A program made the translations under genes and the position numbers. The notes under the pieces are model-generated. The model did no database searches. It was not told the origin of the DNA and worked only from the letters and a program-made list of their open reading frames with translations. A stretch of DNA of 63,806 nt from Brevibacterium moorei (lineage in GTDB: Bacteria > Actinomycetota > Actinomycetes > Actinomycetales > Brevibacteriaceae), in the NCBI RefSeq assembly GCF_024580735.1, contig NZ_JANIJX010000022.1, positions 1-63,806 of the forward strand, given 5' to 3'. Positions 16,436 through 26,066 of this stretch are shown piece after piece (positions within the stretch are counted from its first letter, which is position 1; every line of letters begins with the position of its first letter).

Positions 16436-17284
16436 GTGAATGACCTCAGCGGGATCCGCCTGATCGCAACAGACCTCGACGGTACCCTGCTGCGCCACGG
16501 CCAACCGATCGCCCCGGCCACGGTGGCCGCCGTCCGCGCAGCCCTGGATGCCGGGATCGCCGTCCTGCCTGTGACCGGCCGGCCCCTGCACTGGCTGGAC
16601 ATCCTGCGCACCGACCTGCCCGAACTCGACCGCGTGATCGCGGCCAACGGCACCGTGGTCTACGACCTCCACCAAGAGCAGGTGCTGTGGAAGTCCACGA
16701 TCACACCCGCCCTGACCGGCGCATTCGCCCGGCTTCTGGACGAACGGGTCCCCGACGCGGTCCTGGCCTTCGAAACCCTGGCGGGTTCCGTGGTCGAGCC
16801 CTCTTTCAAGGGCCGCACGCCCCGCAACGCCTCCGTCGTCACCCGTGCCGAGGTCGTGTCCGGCGACACCACACCGGAATCCCTGGCCGATGTCATCAAA
16901 ATCCTGGTACGGATCCCCGGCAACACCGACTCCGCGAAGCTGCAGGACGCCATCGCCCCGCTGACCCGGCTGGATTCCGGCGCCCTGCACGGAACCTATT
17001 CCGATCCGCACAACGGGCTGCTCGAGCTGTCCCCCGCGGGAGTCACGAAGGCCCATACGCTGGAGCTCTACACCAGGTCCCTCCAGCTCACCCCGGAACA
17101 GGTCGTGGCCTTCGGCGATATGCCCAATGACATCGAGATGCTGCGCTGGGCCGGCACCAGCTTCGCCATGACCGGCGGCCACCCGGATGCGCTGGCCGCG
17201 GCGACCGGCGCTTGCCCGGAACTGGACGCGGGCGGCGTGGCCGAACCGATTCGGCGTATCCTTTCAGCGCAGGCCACCCGGTAA
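16436..17284 (+). CDS. HAD-superfamily phosphatase, Cof type
   Basis: 282 residues. Motif I is IATDLDGTLLR (nucleophile Asp), motif II VLPVTGRP, and motif IV VVAFGDMPNDIEMLRWAG, which is the Cof/IIB layout with a C2B cap between motifs II and III. Such enzymes dephosphorylate sugar phosphates or flavin intermediates; the substrate is not known. A link to riboflavin synthesis (5-amino-6-ribitylamino-uracil phosphate phosphatase) is possible for this class but not supported by position. The GTG start is 6 bases after TAAACT (16424-16429) and has no ribosome binding site. Confidence 0.85.
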   Translation: MNDLSGIRLIATDLDGTLLRHGQPIAPATVAAVRAALDAGIAVLPVTGRPLHWLDILRTDLPELDRVIAANGTVVYDLHQEQVLWKSTITPALTGAFARLLDERVPDAVLAFETLAGSVVEPSFKGRTPRNASVVTRAEVVSGDTTPESLADVIKILVRIPGNTDSAKLQDAIAPLTRLDSGALHGTYSDPHNGLLELSPAGVTKAHTLELYTRSLQLTPEQVVAFGDMPNDIEMLRWAGTSFAMTGGHPDALAAATGACPELDAGGVAEPIRRILSAQATR

Positions 17285-17363
17285 CCCCGCTGCGGACGCG
17301 CCTGCAAACATCGACCCTATCCGGACCACGGACACGATCCACAGACAAGGAGCCCCCACACTC

Positions 17364-17672
17364 ATGATCGACGGCAAGTACACGCTGACCGCTGACACCC
17401 CGATGGGACCCAAGCGCGGAGTCCTGACGCTGACCAGTGAGGGCACAGAGCTCAGCGGCGAGCTCACCTTCAGCAACAAGTCGGGCAAGTCCATGGATCT
17501 GCCCTTCACCGGCGGGCGCTTCGACGGGGACGACTTCTCGATCTCCGGCAAGCAGAAGGTCGTCGTGTTCTCATTGGAGTACGAGATCACCGGCCGGGTC
17601 GAGGGCGATGTGCTCAGCGCATCGGCGAAGACCTCCATGGGGCAGATGAAGATCTCCGGCACCCGGATCTGA
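17364..17672 (+). CDS. Small beta-rich cytoplasmic protein of unknown function
   Basis: 102 residues. It starts MIDGKYTLTADTPMGPKRGV and continues as alternating strands with LSGELTFSNKSGK, FDGDDFSISGK and a final TSMGQMKISGTRI, which suggests a small antiparallel barrel of the kind seen in lipid-binding or calycin-like folds. No signal peptide. I chose ATG 17364 with AAGGAG about 12 bases before it; a longer frame from 17187 overlaps the previous gene and does not look like protein. It lies between two HAD phosphatase genes. The function is unknown. Confidence 0.75.
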   Translation: MIDGKYTLTADTPMGPKRGVLTLTSEGTELSGELTFSNKSGKSMDLPFTGGRFDGDDFSISGKQKVVVFSLEYEITGRVEGDVLSASAKTSMGQMKISGTRI

Positions 17673-17702
17673 ACCGGAGGCCGGAGGTCGCTCCGGCCCT
17701 GA

Positions 17703-18545
17703 TCACCCCAGGAAGCTCCGCAGGCCGGCGACCAGGCCGTGTTCCTCCACCGGGGGCGCGACGAAATCGGCCAGTTCCTTCAACTCGTCGCGGGCCTGGC
17801 CCATGACGATCGCATGGCCGGCCCAGTCGAGCATCTCGGCGTCGTTCGAACCGTCGCCCGCGGCCACGGTGTGTGCCCGGTCCACGCCGAGCAGGTCAGC
17901 GACCCGTTGCAGGGCCGAGGCCTTGGAGATCCCCTCCGGCGAGATGTCCAGCCAGTTGCTCCAGCCCACCGAATACGTCACCCCGTGCAGGCCGATCCGC
18001 TTGACCGCCTCCGCGAACTCCGGCTGGCTCCCGCCCAGTTCCCGCATCACGATGCGGGTGGCCTTCTTCGCTTTGAGCTCCTCGAAGGACACCACGTTGT
18101 AGTCGCCCCCGGCGGTCAGGTCGCCGCGTGGGAAGTCCTCGGACGCCCAGCGCACCAGGTTCTCGTCCTCGACCATGTACAGGGCCGTCGGCATGACGGA
18201 TTCCATCTGCTCCAGAGCGCTGGCCGGGTCGAAGGTCTCCACGTGCACGGGCTTCCAGCCCAACTCCGTGGCCGGGTCCAATTCCATGATGACCGCGCCG
18301 TTGGAGCTGATGACGTAGCCGCGCGTCTGTTCCAGACGGTTGGCCACCTCCAGAGCGCCAACGGGCGCCCGCCCCGTCGCGATCACCACGTGCTGCCCGG
18401 CGTCGGCCAGGCCCATCAGATAGTCGCGGACCTCTTCGTGCAGAACGCCGTCGTAGTCGACGACGGTCCCGTCGAGGTCCAGGCCGATCAGGTATCGGGC
18501 GGTTGCATCAGCGGCCTGGGCCGCGGCCGTGCTCGTCGTGGTCAT
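17703..18545 (-). CDS. HAD-superfamily phosphatase, Cof type
   Basis: 280 residues. Motif I is LIGLDLDGTVVDYDG, motif II VVIATGRAP, then YVISSNGAVIME in the cap, motif III lysine in ISKASALQRVADLLG, and motif IV TVAAGDGSNDAEMLDWAGHAIVM. The C-terminal VVAPPVEEHGLV-like ending is usual for Cof enzymes. It is the second such enzyme in 2 kb but the two are not close relatives. I start at ATG 18545, with GGAGG 5 bases upstream. The serS gene ends 86 bases before this start on the same strand, so the two probably share a transcript; that arrangement (serS followed by a Cof HAD gene) is common in actinobacteria. Confidence 0.87.
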   Translation of the reverse strand: MTTTSTAAAQAADATARYLIGLDLDGTVVDYDGVLHEEVRDYLMGLADAGQHVVIATGRAPVGALEVANRLEQTRGYVISSNGAVIMELDPATELGWKPVHVETFDPASALEQMESVMPTALYMVEDENLVRWASEDFPRGDLTAGGDYNVVSFEELKAKKATRIVMRELGGSQPEFAEAVKRIGLHGVTYSVGWSNWLDISPEGISKASALQRVADLLGVDRAHTVAAGDGSNDAEMLDWAGHAIVMGQARDELKELADFVAPPVEEHGLVAGLRSFLG

Positions 18546-18630
18546 GGAACCTCCGGTTTCGTTCATGGCATGGGGTACCGACGCCGAGGCCGTGGCCGGC
18601 ATTCCGGCCACGGTCCGGAACCGGTTCGGT

Positions 18631-19917
18631 TCAGTAGCGCGGACCCTCCGGGCCATAGGCGGTCATCCCGCCCAGGTACGGCTGCAGGGCCGCGGGAATG
18701 CGGACGGAGCCGTCGGCCTGCTGGTGGTTCTCCAGGATCGCAACCAGCCAGCGGGTGTTGGCCATTGTGCCGTTGAGCGTGGCGACCGGGGTCGTGCGGC
18801 CTTCGGCATCGCGTTCGCGAATGTGCAGGCGTCGGGCCTGGAAGGTGGTGCAGTTCGAGGTCGAGGTCAGTTCGCGGTAGGTGTCCTGTGTGGGGACCCA
18901 GGCCTCGCAGTCGAACTTGCGGGCCGCGGAATCGCCCAGATCGCCGGCGGCGATGTCGAGCACCCGGTAGGGCAGCTCGCACTTGTTGAGCATTTCCTCC
19001 TGCAGGCCGAGCATGCGCGCGTGTTCGGCCTCCGCCTGGTCCTGGTGGACATAGGCGAACATCTCCACCTTCTGGAACTGGTGGACGCGGATGATGCCAC
19101 GGGTGTCCTTGCCGTAGGAACCGGCCTCGCGGCGGTAGCAGCTGGACCAGCCTCCCATCCGGATGGGGCCGCCGGACAGGTCGATGATCTCGTCCTTGTA
19201 GTAGCCGGCCAGGGCTACTTCGGAGGTGCCGACCAGGTACAGGTCGTCGGCCTCCAGACGGTAGATCTCATCCGCGTGTTCGCCCATGAACCCGGTACCG
19301 GCCATGATCTCCGGCTTGACCAGGGTGGGGGTGATGACGGGAGTGAAGCCCGCCTTCTGGGCCACGTCCCAGGCCATGGTCAGCAGTGCCAGTTCGAGCC
19401 GTGCACCGAAACCGGTCAGATAGTGGAAGCGGGCGCCGGATACCTTGGCGCCGCGCTGGGTGTCGATCGCGTGCAGGCGTTCGCCGATCTCCAGGTGGTC
19501 GGCCGGAGTGAAGCCCTCGGCTGCGAAGTCACGCGGGGTGCCCTCCAGCCGCAGGGTCACCGACATCTCCTCACCGCCGGAGGGGACTCCGTCGACGATC
19601 AGGTTGGGCAGCTTGGCGATGAGCGCGTCGAAGGTGTTGGCGGCATCGTCGGAATCCGCCTGCAGGGCCTTGACCCGGTCGGACAGGCCCTTGGCTTCCT
19701 TGACCAGTTCGGCCTTCTTCGCCTTGTCCTTCTCCTGGGCGACCGTCTTGCCGAAGGCCTTCTGTCCGGCACGGGCCGCTTCGAATTCGGTCAGGGTCGC
19801 ACGCTTGGCCGAATCGGCCGCGAGGATCTGATCGACCAGCGATTCGTCTGCCCCGCGGGCACGCTGGCTGGCCTTGAACTTGTCCGGGAACTCACGCAAC
19901 TGCTGTAGATCGATCAC
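18631..19917 (-). CDS. serS: Seryl-tRNA synthetase
   Basis: 428 residues. It charges tRNA-Ser with serine. The N-terminal residues 1-105 form the long coiled-coil tRNA-binding arm ([14 protein letters not shown]..., [15 protein letters not shown]...). Class II motif 2 is visible in [30 protein letters not shown], and motif 3 in [21 protein letters not shown] start at GTG 19917, which aligns with the usual MIDLKxLR start of the family; the frame upstream is not conserved in kind. A tRNA-Ser gene is in the window but distant. Confidence 0.93.
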   Translation of the reverse strand: MIDLQQLREFPDKFKASQRARGADESLVDQILAADSAKRATLTEFEAARAGQKAFGKTVAQEKDKAKKAELVKEAKGLSDRVKALQADSDDAANTFDALIAKLPNLIVDGVPSGGEEMSVTLRLEGTPRDFAAEGFTPADHLEIGERLHAIDTQRGAKVSGARFHYLTGFGARLELALLTMAWDVAQKAGFTPVITPTLVKPEIMAGTGFMGEHADEIYRLEADDLYLVGTSEVALAGYYKDEIIDLSGGPIRMGGWSSCYRREAGSYGKDTRGIIRVHQFQKVEMFAYVHQDQAEAEHARMLGLQEEMLNKCELPYRVLDIAAGDLGDSAARKFDCEAWVPTQDTYRELTSTSNCTTFQARRLHIRERDAEGRTTPVATLNGTMANTRWLVAILENHQQADGSVRIPAALQPYLGGMTAYGPEGPRY

Positions 19918-20011
19918 ATATACAGAGTAGCCGGTGGCTCCGACACATGGGGACTCCGGATCCTGGGGCCCGAGGCCACCACCAATCAGCAACTTGATAG
20001 AGCGAACTCAG

Positions 20012-20040
20012 TTGACACACAGGTTCGTATGAGGCAAACT
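20012..20040 (+). promoter_or_regulatory. Promoter for the LPXTG protein gene
   Basis: TTGACA (20012-20017), 17-base spacer, CAAACT (20035-20040). It is 60 bases before the start codon. Confidence 0.5.
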
Positions 20041-20099
20041 TGAAGGCCAATGTGGGGCGGGTCAACCGTTCCGCGCTGTTTTGAAGGAAGTCACCTGGC

Positions 20100-21305
20100 A
20101 TGAAGAACCTGATCCTCGCTCCCGCAGCAGTTCTCGCGGCCGGCGCCATCGCCCTTTCCGGCACCTCCGCCTTCGCTGCGACGGGTGCATCCTTCTCCGG
20201 CACGGATAAGACACATGGCCAGCCCAGGGCACAGGATGAAACGGAATCCGCCGCGCCCCAGGCCAAGGCCATTCTGAGCATCACCCCGCAGTCGATCAAG
20301 GCCAGCGAACTGACCACCGACAAGGGTGTGAGCATCCAGGTCAGCGGCCTGCCCGCCGGCGTCACCAAGGTGAACTTCAAGGTCACGCAGAAGGTCGGCG
20401 ACAAGGATATCGAGCCCTACGAGACCAGCACCGGGGTCGAGGACGGCAAGGCCGGCTTCGACCTAGTCAAGGGCGACGCCTCGGCGGACTCGGATGACTA
20501 CGTCGGTTCCTACACCGTCACCGCCACCTATGAGGGAGCCTTGCAGACCCTGAGCGGCTCGTTCAAGATCACCACGGACAACGGCGACACGGACCCCAGC
20601 GCCTCGGCGACGGCCACCGAAACGGAGACGGCTACGGAGACTCCTTCGGACACCGCCTCCCCGACGGACACTGCGACCCCCACGGACTCGGCGACACCCT
20701 CGCAGACCGCCACCGGGACCCCCACGCAGACGGCGACGGCCACCCCCACGGAAACCACGCAGGCCCCCGTGAAAGTCGCCAAGCTGGGAGTCGAGCCCAA
20801 GAAGATCTCCGCGAAGAACTTCGTCAACGAGAAGAAGGGCGTCCACCTGTCGGTCACGAACCTGAAGCCGGGCACCGACGTGAAGTTCACGGTCACTCCC
20901 AAGGGCGGCAGCGTCACCGGCCTGGACCGCACAGTGGCCGCCGATGAGAACGGCACGGCCCGCTGGGTCGTCTACGGTGTCAGCGCAAGCAACCCCAGCG
21001 CCTATGTCGGCGAATACACCGTCAAGGCCGTCCCCGAACACGGCAAGGCACTGAAATCCGGCTTCACCGTAACCGCCGGTGATCCCAATGCCGGTGGCGG
21101 AGACGATTCAGACGACAACGGCCCTGGCGACAACGGCACCGGCTCGGGCGATAACGGTTCGAATGACAACGGTTCGGGCAATGGCGGCTCGGAACTGCCG
21201 CAGACCGGTGGCGCCGAGCTGGGCGCAGTGGTCGCGGGTTCCATCCTGCTGTTGGTCGGCGGGGCGAGCATCATGGTGACCCGGCGCCGCAAGACGCAGC
21301 ACTGA
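20100..21305 (+). CDS. LPXTG-anchored cell-wall protein with repeated beta domains
   Basis: 401 residues. A signal peptide (MKNLILAPAAVLAAGAIALS...SAFA, cut near 27) opens the protein. Domain 1 (about 55-160) begins ILSITPQSIKASELTTDKGV; domain 2 (about 225-330) begins LGVEPKKISAKNFVNEKKGV. These look like copies of one beta-sandwich domain. Between them is a Thr/Ser/Pro stalk with TATETET-like runs, a likely O-glycosylation site. A Gly/Asp/Asn-rich stretch leads to LPQTG, a hydrophobic helix and RRRK: a full sortase signal. It would display the domains on the surface. AAGGAAG precedes ATG 20100. Confidence 0.88.
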   Translation: MKNLILAPAAVLAAGAIALSGTSAFAATGASFSGTDKTHGQPRAQDETESAAPQAKAILSITPQSIKASELTTDKGVSIQVSGLPAGVTKVNFKVTQKVGDKDIEPYETSTGVEDGKAGFDLVKGDASADSDDYVGSYTVTATYEGALQTLSGSFKITTDNGDTDPSASATATETETATETPSDTASPTDTATPTDSATPSQTATGTPTQTATATPTETTQAPVKVAKLGVEPKKISAKNFVNEKKGVHLSVTNLKPGTDVKFTVTPKGGSVTGLDRTVAADENGTARWVVYGVSASNPSAYVGEYTVKAVPEHGKALKSGFTVTAGDPNAGGGDDSDDNGPGDNGTGSGDNGSNDNGSGNGGSELPQTGGAELGAVVAGSILLLVGGASIMVTRRRKTQH

Positions 21306-21354
21306 GCACACCAACAGCACCCGTGCCGGGCAGCGCGCCCTGACGGGGTTTGAG

Positions 21355-21390
21355 CCGAGGGCCCGCAACCGAAAGGTTGCGGGCCCTCGG
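21355..21390 (+). terminator. Terminator after the LPXTG gene
   Basis: A perfect 16-bp stem (21355-21370 with 21375-21390) closed by a GAAA tetraloop, 50 bases after the stop codon. No T run follows. Confidence 0.8.
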
Positions 21391-21468
21391 ACTATCCGAC
21401 TTGATGCGGGCCGGTGGGACGAACGCGAGCACCGACACGCGGACACCCGGACGTGCACAAAAACACTC

Positions 21469-21496
21469 TTTACATTTGTAAAGCACCGGTTATGAT
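21469..21496 (+). promoter_or_regulatory. Promoter with overlapping palindromic operator, ABC-YhgE operon
   Basis: -35 TTTACA (21469-21474), 16-base spacer, -10 TATGAT (21491-21496). The palindrome TTTACATTTGTAAA (21469-21482) covers the -35, so a dimeric repressor bound there would block transcription. The AT-rich box stands out from its surroundings. No regulator gene is adjacent. Confidence 0.65.
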
Positions 21497-21539
21497 GATG
21501 AATGCCCCTGCCGCCGACCGTTCCGAGGAGATGCCCACC

Positions 21540-22463
21540 GTGTCGGATCACACCGAACCCCTGCCCACCGTGGAGGCCACGGCGCCCGGCCCCGACCCAG
21601 TCGCCACGGAATCGCAGGCGGGCCCGGAACCACAGGGCTCACCGGAACCCGAACCCATGATCAACGCCGAGGACCTGGGCATGCGGGGCAAGTCCCCCGT
21701 GTTCGAACACGTCGACGCGCAGGTCCCGGCCGGCGGCATGCTCGTCATCATCGGCCCCGAGGGCACTGGCAAGACCGCGTTGTTGCTGTCCCTGACCGGA
21801 CGGATGAAGTTCACCCACGGCCACGCCACCGTAGCCGGCATCGACGTGGCCAAGCAGCCCCGGCGGGTCCGCAGCATCGCGTCCCTGGGACCGGTCAAGG
21901 ACGTCACCGACCTCGACGACAACCTGACGATCGAACACCACGTGGCAGAACGCATCATCATGTACCAGCCCTGGTACAAGCCCTTCGCCTCCAAACAACA
22001 CGTGGCCAGGGCACTCGAGGTGATGCGCAGGGTCTCGGCCCGGGTGTCCGCGGCAATCCAACCGGAACCCGGGACACCCGAGGCGCGCACGGCCTCGCGC
22101 GTGGCCACCGGCACCTTCCCCGCCAAGTCCTATGTGGGAGACCTGTCCGATCTGGACCGCTTCCTGCTGGGCCTGGCGCTGGCCCTGTTCGCCCATCCAC
22201 AGGTCGTCGCAGTCGACGACATCGATCTGCTGCGGCGGCGCGAAGACCGCCAGCGCGCCTGGATGTACGTGCTGGCCGGAATGGAATTGCTGGGCATCGC
22301 GGATCCGGACGCCACCTCTCCCACGGACCGAACAGCACTTCCGGCGCCCACCTTCATCGTCAGTTGCGAGGACGCCTCGGAACTGGCCGAGGCGCGCGAG
22401 CGCGTCCTCGCCCAGGGCCTGACCCCGCCGCCCCTGGTCCCCGTCCGCCTAAGCGCCGACTGA
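21540..22463 (+). CDS. ABC-type ATPase with degenerate signature, partner of YhgE protein
   Basis: 307 residues. Walker A is intact (IIGPEGTGKTALLLSL, about residue 78). The signature LSGGQ is replaced by DLSDLDRFLLGLALALF, and Walker B reads VVAVDDIDLL, with Asp in place of the usual catalytic Glu. It may bind ATP with weak or no hydrolysis. I prefer GTG 21540, with GAGGAG 9 bases upstream; in-frame ATG codons at 21492-21498 overlap the -10 box and would be too close to the expected transcript start. The gene precedes the YhgE membrane protein by 45 bases, a pairing known in other actinomycetes. Confidence 0.75.
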   Translation: MSDHTEPLPTVEATAPGPDPVATESQAGPEPQGSPEPEPMINAEDLGMRGKSPVFEHVDAQVPAGGMLVIIGPEGTGKTALLLSLTGRMKFTHGHATVAGIDVAKQPRRVRSIASLGPVKDVTDLDDNLTIEHHVAERIIMYQPWYKPFASKQHVARALEVMRRVSARVSAAIQPEPGTPEARTASRVATGTFPAKSYVGDLSDLDRFLLGLALALFAHPQVVAVDDIDLLRRREDRQRAWMYVLAGMELLGIADPDATSPTDRTALPAPTFIVSCEDASELAEARERVLAQGLTPPPLVPVRLSAD

Positions 22464-22508
22464 CCCCCGCACAGCCTCGAAACACCGAGAAAACACCGAA
22501 GAGCCCTT

Positions 22509-24716
22509 ATGTTCTCATTGCCACTGCTGGAAATCACCCGGTTCCGCCGCCACTTGCTCACCCAGTTGGCGCTGCTGACCGTCATCCTCATCCCGACCGT
22601 CTACGGCGGCATCTACCTGTGGGCCAACTGGGACCCCACGGGCAACTCCGACCGCTTGGACGCCGCCGTGGTGAACCTGGACGAGGGCGCGCAGGACCCC
22701 AAGCTGGACGCCGGCCGGGAGCTGACCGAAAAACTCACCGGTGAGGACGCCGATGCCGGATTCACCTGGAAGACCACCGATGTGGACAGGGCCGCGGACG
22801 GCCTCGACTCCGGGAAGTACGCTGCGGTGCTGACCATCCCCGCGAACTTCTCGCGCGAACTGACGTCGACAGCCGGCGACGATCCCGAGCGCACAGAGCT
22901 GAAGATCCAGACCAATGACGCGAACAACTATCTGACCGGCAAGATCGCCTCGGTGGTGCTGGGCCAGGTGCGTGAGAACCTCAACGAGACGACCACCGCC
23001 AAGTACGTCGACCAGGTCTATGTGGGCTTCAACGACATCCACAAGAACATGGTCAAGGCCGCGGACGGGGCGGACACCGTCCATGAAGGCGCGGCCAAGC
23101 TGGCCACGTCCTCGGACACCCTGGCCGATGGGGCGGGCCAGCTGCACGATGGCGCGGGGCAACTGGTCGACGGCACCGGTCAGCTGCACGATGCGACCGG
23201 CAAGGCGGTCACCGGGGCCAAGAGTCTGGCGACCGGGATCGGCAAGATCGACGATGCATCCGGCACCCTGGCCGACGGCTCGGGCAAGCTGGCCGATGGC
23301 GCAGGTGACCTGACCACGGGAGCTAAGAAGGTCGCCTCGGGCGCCGACAAGCTCAGCGACACCGCGGATGCCGCGACGCAGAAGGCCGATGAGTTCAAGG
23401 ACCGCGCCGACACCCTGGTGGACAATACCGTGCCGGTGATCGACCGGGCGGCCGACGACCTGGACGACGCCCACCACAAGGTCAAGGGCGATATCACCGA
23501 GCAGCTGCGGGCCCTGCAGAAGAAGTACCCGGACGACCCCCAGGTCAAGAAACTTGTGGAGAGCGCCCAGAGCGTGGGCAAGGACCTGGACGACGCCCAC
23601 GACCGGGCGACCAAGGGCTTCGAGAAGGCCAAGCAGGCACGCAAGGACACCACAGCCAAAGCCGATGAGCTGATCGGGAAGGTCCACGCCGCCGATAAGA
23701 GCATCGGCACCCTGGCCGGCGGCGCACGGACCGTAGCCGACGGCGCCGGCAAACTGCACACCAACACCGTGACCCTGGCCAAGGGGGCCGACAAGCTGCA
23801 CACCGCCACCGGCACCGCGGCAGACGGCGCGCAGACCCTGGCCTCGGGCTCGGTCCAGCTCGACGCGGCCGCCGGCAAGATCGATACAGCCGCCGGCAAG
23901 CTGAACACGGCATCGGGCAAACTGGCCGACGGGGCGGGGCAACTGCACGACGGCGCGACCAAGATCGACGACGGCACGGGGAAACTGGCCACGAGCATCC
24001 GCGACGGCGCCAAAGAGGTCCCGACCTACGATAAGGACTCCCGCGATGCGCACTCCAAGGCCGTTGCCCTGCCGGTGACCGGCGATGACACGCCGAAGAA
24101 CCATGTGGCCTTCTACGGCGAGGGCATGGCCCCCATGTTCATCAGCATCGGCCTGTGGATCGGCGGCATGATCACCTATATGGTTCTGGGCGCGATCCCC
24201 TACCGGGCCCTGGCGACCAGCGCGAAGTCCTACCGGATCGCACTGTCGGGCTGGTGGCCGGCGGTGATCTTCGGCTGTCTGCAGGTCGCGGTGCTCTACG
24301 CCTTCCTGGTGTTCGTCCTCGACTTCACGGCGGCCAGCTGGATCGCCACCCTGCTGTTCAGCATCATCGTCACGGCGTCCTTCCATGCGATCCACCAGAT
24401 GTGCGTGATCCTGTTCGGCGGGATCGGCCGTCTGCTCGCCCTGGTGCTGCTGATCCTGCAGCTGGGCGCGGGATCCGGCTCCTATCCGGTGGAACTGGGA
24501 CCGGGCTTCTTCCAGGCGATCGCGCCCTATCTGCCGATGACCTACGCGATCAAGGGCCTGCGCGCGCTGATCTCCGGCGGCGATCCGGGACAGGTCGCCA
24601 GTGCCCTGCTGGGCCTGGTGGTGATCGGTGTCGTGGGCATGCTCGTCAGCGTCATCGCCTGCAACGCCAAGCGGATGATCAAGCTCAAGGACCTCCACCC
24701 CAGCTTCACACTGTGA
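22509..24716 (+). CDS. YhgE/Pip-family membrane protein
   Basis: 735 residues. One N-terminal helix (about 18-38), a large outer region, then about five helices from residue 535 to 730 with an ABC-2-like arrangement. The outer region carries many short repeats of the type LADGAGQLHDGAGQL (about 195-275 and 400-495), separated by a coiled-coil stretch. This is the YhgE/Pip architecture, seen in phage-infection protein and in parts of type VII secretion. It is likely an exporter or envelope scaffold driven by the preceding ATPase. The start follows that gene by 45 bases; an RBS of GAG type is weak. Confidence 0.85.
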   Translation: MFSLPLLEITRFRRHLLTQLALLTVILIPTVYGGIYLWANWDPTGNSDRLDAAVVNLDEGAQDPKLDAGRELTEKLTGEDADAGFTWKTTDVDRAADGLDSGKYAAVLTIPANFSRELTSTAGDDPERTELKIQTNDANNYLTGKIASVVLGQVRENLNETTTAKYVDQVYVGFNDIHKNMVKAADGADTVHEGAAKLATSSDTLADGAGQLHDGAGQLVDGTGQLHDATGKAVTGAKSLATGIGKIDDASGTLADGSGKLADGAGDLTTGAKKVASGADKLSDTADAATQKADEFKDRADTLVDNTVPVIDRAADDLDDAHHKVKGDITEQLRALQKKYPDDPQVKKLVESAQSVGKDLDDAHDRATKGFEKAKQARKDTTAKADELIGKVHAADKSIGTLAGGARTVADGAGKLHTNTVTLAKGADKLHTATGTAADGAQTLASGSVQLDAAAGKIDTAAGKLNTASGKLADGAGQLHDGATKIDDGTGKLATSIRDGAKEVPTYDKDSRDAHSKAVALPVTGDDTPKNHVAFYGEGMAPMFISIGLWIGGMITYMVLGAIPYRALATSAKSYRIALSGWWPAVIFGCLQVAVLYAFLVFVLDFTAASWIATLLFSIIVTASFHAIHQMCVILFGGIGRLLALVLLILQLGAGSGSYPVELGPGFFQAIAPYLPMTYAIKGLRALISGGDPGQVASALLGLVVIGVVGMLVSVIACNAKRMIKLKDLHPSFTL

Positions 24717-24734
24717 CCGCATAGAATGAGATCC

Positions 24735-25910
24735 ATGGACTTCGGCGAGAACTTCCTGCTGACCGCGGTGGCGCTGCTGGTCGTCTTCCTCATCGGCATC
24801 GCCATTGGGGTCGCGATCGGCACCGCGCGCACGCGCCGTGCCGTGCTCGGACACGAGCCGGGCACCACCCCCGGCGCAGACGGTTCCGAGGCCGAGGCCC
24901 CGGCCGGTCCCACGGCCTCGGCCGAATTGGCGATCCCCGTCAAGCGGGCGGCGATCATCCTCAACCCGTCCAAGCCAGCCGCACGGGCGTTCCGGGCGAC
25001 CGCCTTCGCGATCTGCCGGCAGGAGGGCTGGGCGCCGCCGCTCATCATCGAGACGCGGATCGACGATTCCGGTTCGGCCATGGCGCGCACCGCTGTGGCC
25101 GCCGGGGTGGACGTGGTGATCGCAGCGGGCGGCGACGGCACCGTGCGCGCGGTGGCGCAGGGCCTGGTGACCGCGGGGCTCGCGGACGGGCAGACCAGGC
25201 CCGCCATGGGGATCGTTCCGCTGGGCACGGGGAATCTGCTGGCGCGCAATCTGCACATCGTGCTGGAGCGCCCCGAATGGGCTCTGCGGATCGCTCTGTG
25301 GGGTGGGGACGCGCCCACGGACGTGGCGGTCGCGCAGATCAGCCCGGACGAGGATGCCAAACAGCACGTGTTCATGGTGATGGCCGGGATGGGCTATGAC
25401 GCTGCGGTTATGGCCGATACGAACCCGGCGCTGAAATCCAAGGTCGGCTGGCTGGCCTATGTGGAGGCGGGCTCCCGCAAGCTCGGCGGCGACCGGACCA
25501 AGGTGTCCGTGAGCTTCGACGACAATCCCGCGAAAACCTACCGGGTGCGCTCGATCGTCGGCGGCAACGCCGGCAAACTGCAGGCCGGGATCGAACTGCT
25601 GCCCGGCGCCAGCCTGTCCGACGGCCTGATGGACGTCCTGCTCATCACGCCGAAGAACCTGGCACAGTGGATGGGCGTGTTCGCCTCGATCGGCACCGGC
25701 AAGCAGAAGAAGGGCATCCACACGGAGATCGTGCGGTGCAAGACCGTGGAGATCGAAGCGAACGAGGAGATCGAGGTGCAGGTCGACGGCGACGCACTGG
25801 GGGCCTCGGACTATCTGAAGATGCAGGTCGTCCCGGCCGGAATCACGATCCGTGTGCCGACCGCCGAGCAGCAGCACCAGATCCGCTTGGAGGACTGGCG
25901 GATTCTATAG
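24735..25910 (+). CDS. Diacylglycerol kinase-family lipid kinase
   Basis: 391 residues. An N-terminal membrane helix (about 7-27) anchors a DAGK catalytic domain: AIILNPSKPAA, the nucleotide loop VVIAAGGDGTVRAVAQGL, and PLGTGNLLARNL. The C-terminal half has the second domain with GASLSDGLMDVLLITP and ends in VQVDGDALG. It would phosphorylate diacylglycerol or a related lipid at the inner membrane face. I start at ATG 24735, 7 bases after TAGAAT (24722-24727) with no ribosome binding site, so leaderless; ATG 24726 would fall inside that box. It follows the YhgE gene. Confidence 0.85.
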   Translation: MDFGENFLLTAVALLVVFLIGIAIGVAIGTARTRRAVLGHEPGTTPGADGSEAEAPAGPTASAELAIPVKRAAIILNPSKPAARAFRATAFAICRQEGWAPPLIIETRIDDSGSAMARTAVAAGVDVVIAAGGDGTVRAVAQGLVTAGLADGQTRPAMGIVPLGTGNLLARNLHIVLERPEWALRIALWGGDAPTDVAVAQISPDEDAKQHVFMVMAGMGYDAAVMADTNPALKSKVGWLAYVEAGSRKLGGDRTKVSVSFDDNPAKTYRVRSIVGGNAGKLQAGIELLPGASLSDGLMDVLLITPKNLAQWMGVFASIGTGKQKKGIHTEIVRCKTVEIEANEEIEVQVDGDALGASDYLKMQVVPAGITIRVPTAEQQHQIRLEDWRIL

Positions 25911-25982
25911 CCGGCGGACGCCCTGCCGCGGGCTCCTGTGATGCACGCTGAGCGGAGTCTTCGGACACGCCGACAAAAATCC

Positions 25983-26010
25983 TTGTGATCCCCGAACGAC
26001 TGCGTAGTCT
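25983..26010 (+). promoter_or_regulatory. Promoter for the secreted protein gene at 26067
   Basis: TTGTGA (25983-25988), 16-base spacer, TAGTCT (26005-26010). The start codon lies 56 bases further on. Confidence 0.45.
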
Positions 26011-26066
26011 GGAAGATCCACAGTACATCGTTCGACTTCCTCATCGGAACGAAGGCAGGCAGATCC

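Noticed and set aside
19918..20011. T-box element upstream of serS
   Set aside because: The gap is under 200 bases, with no specifier loop or the T-box consensus.
23090..24010. Short repeated units resembling a CRISPR array
   Set aside because: The repeats are codons for LxDGAxQL-type units of the YhgE protein, in frame, without constant spacers.
22515..25877. A very long open frame antisense to the YhgE and lipid kinase genes
   Set aside because: High GC makes long antisense frames by chance. Its translation is low in hydrophobic order and rich in Gly/Arg/His/Gln, whereas the plus-strand genes have clear motifs.
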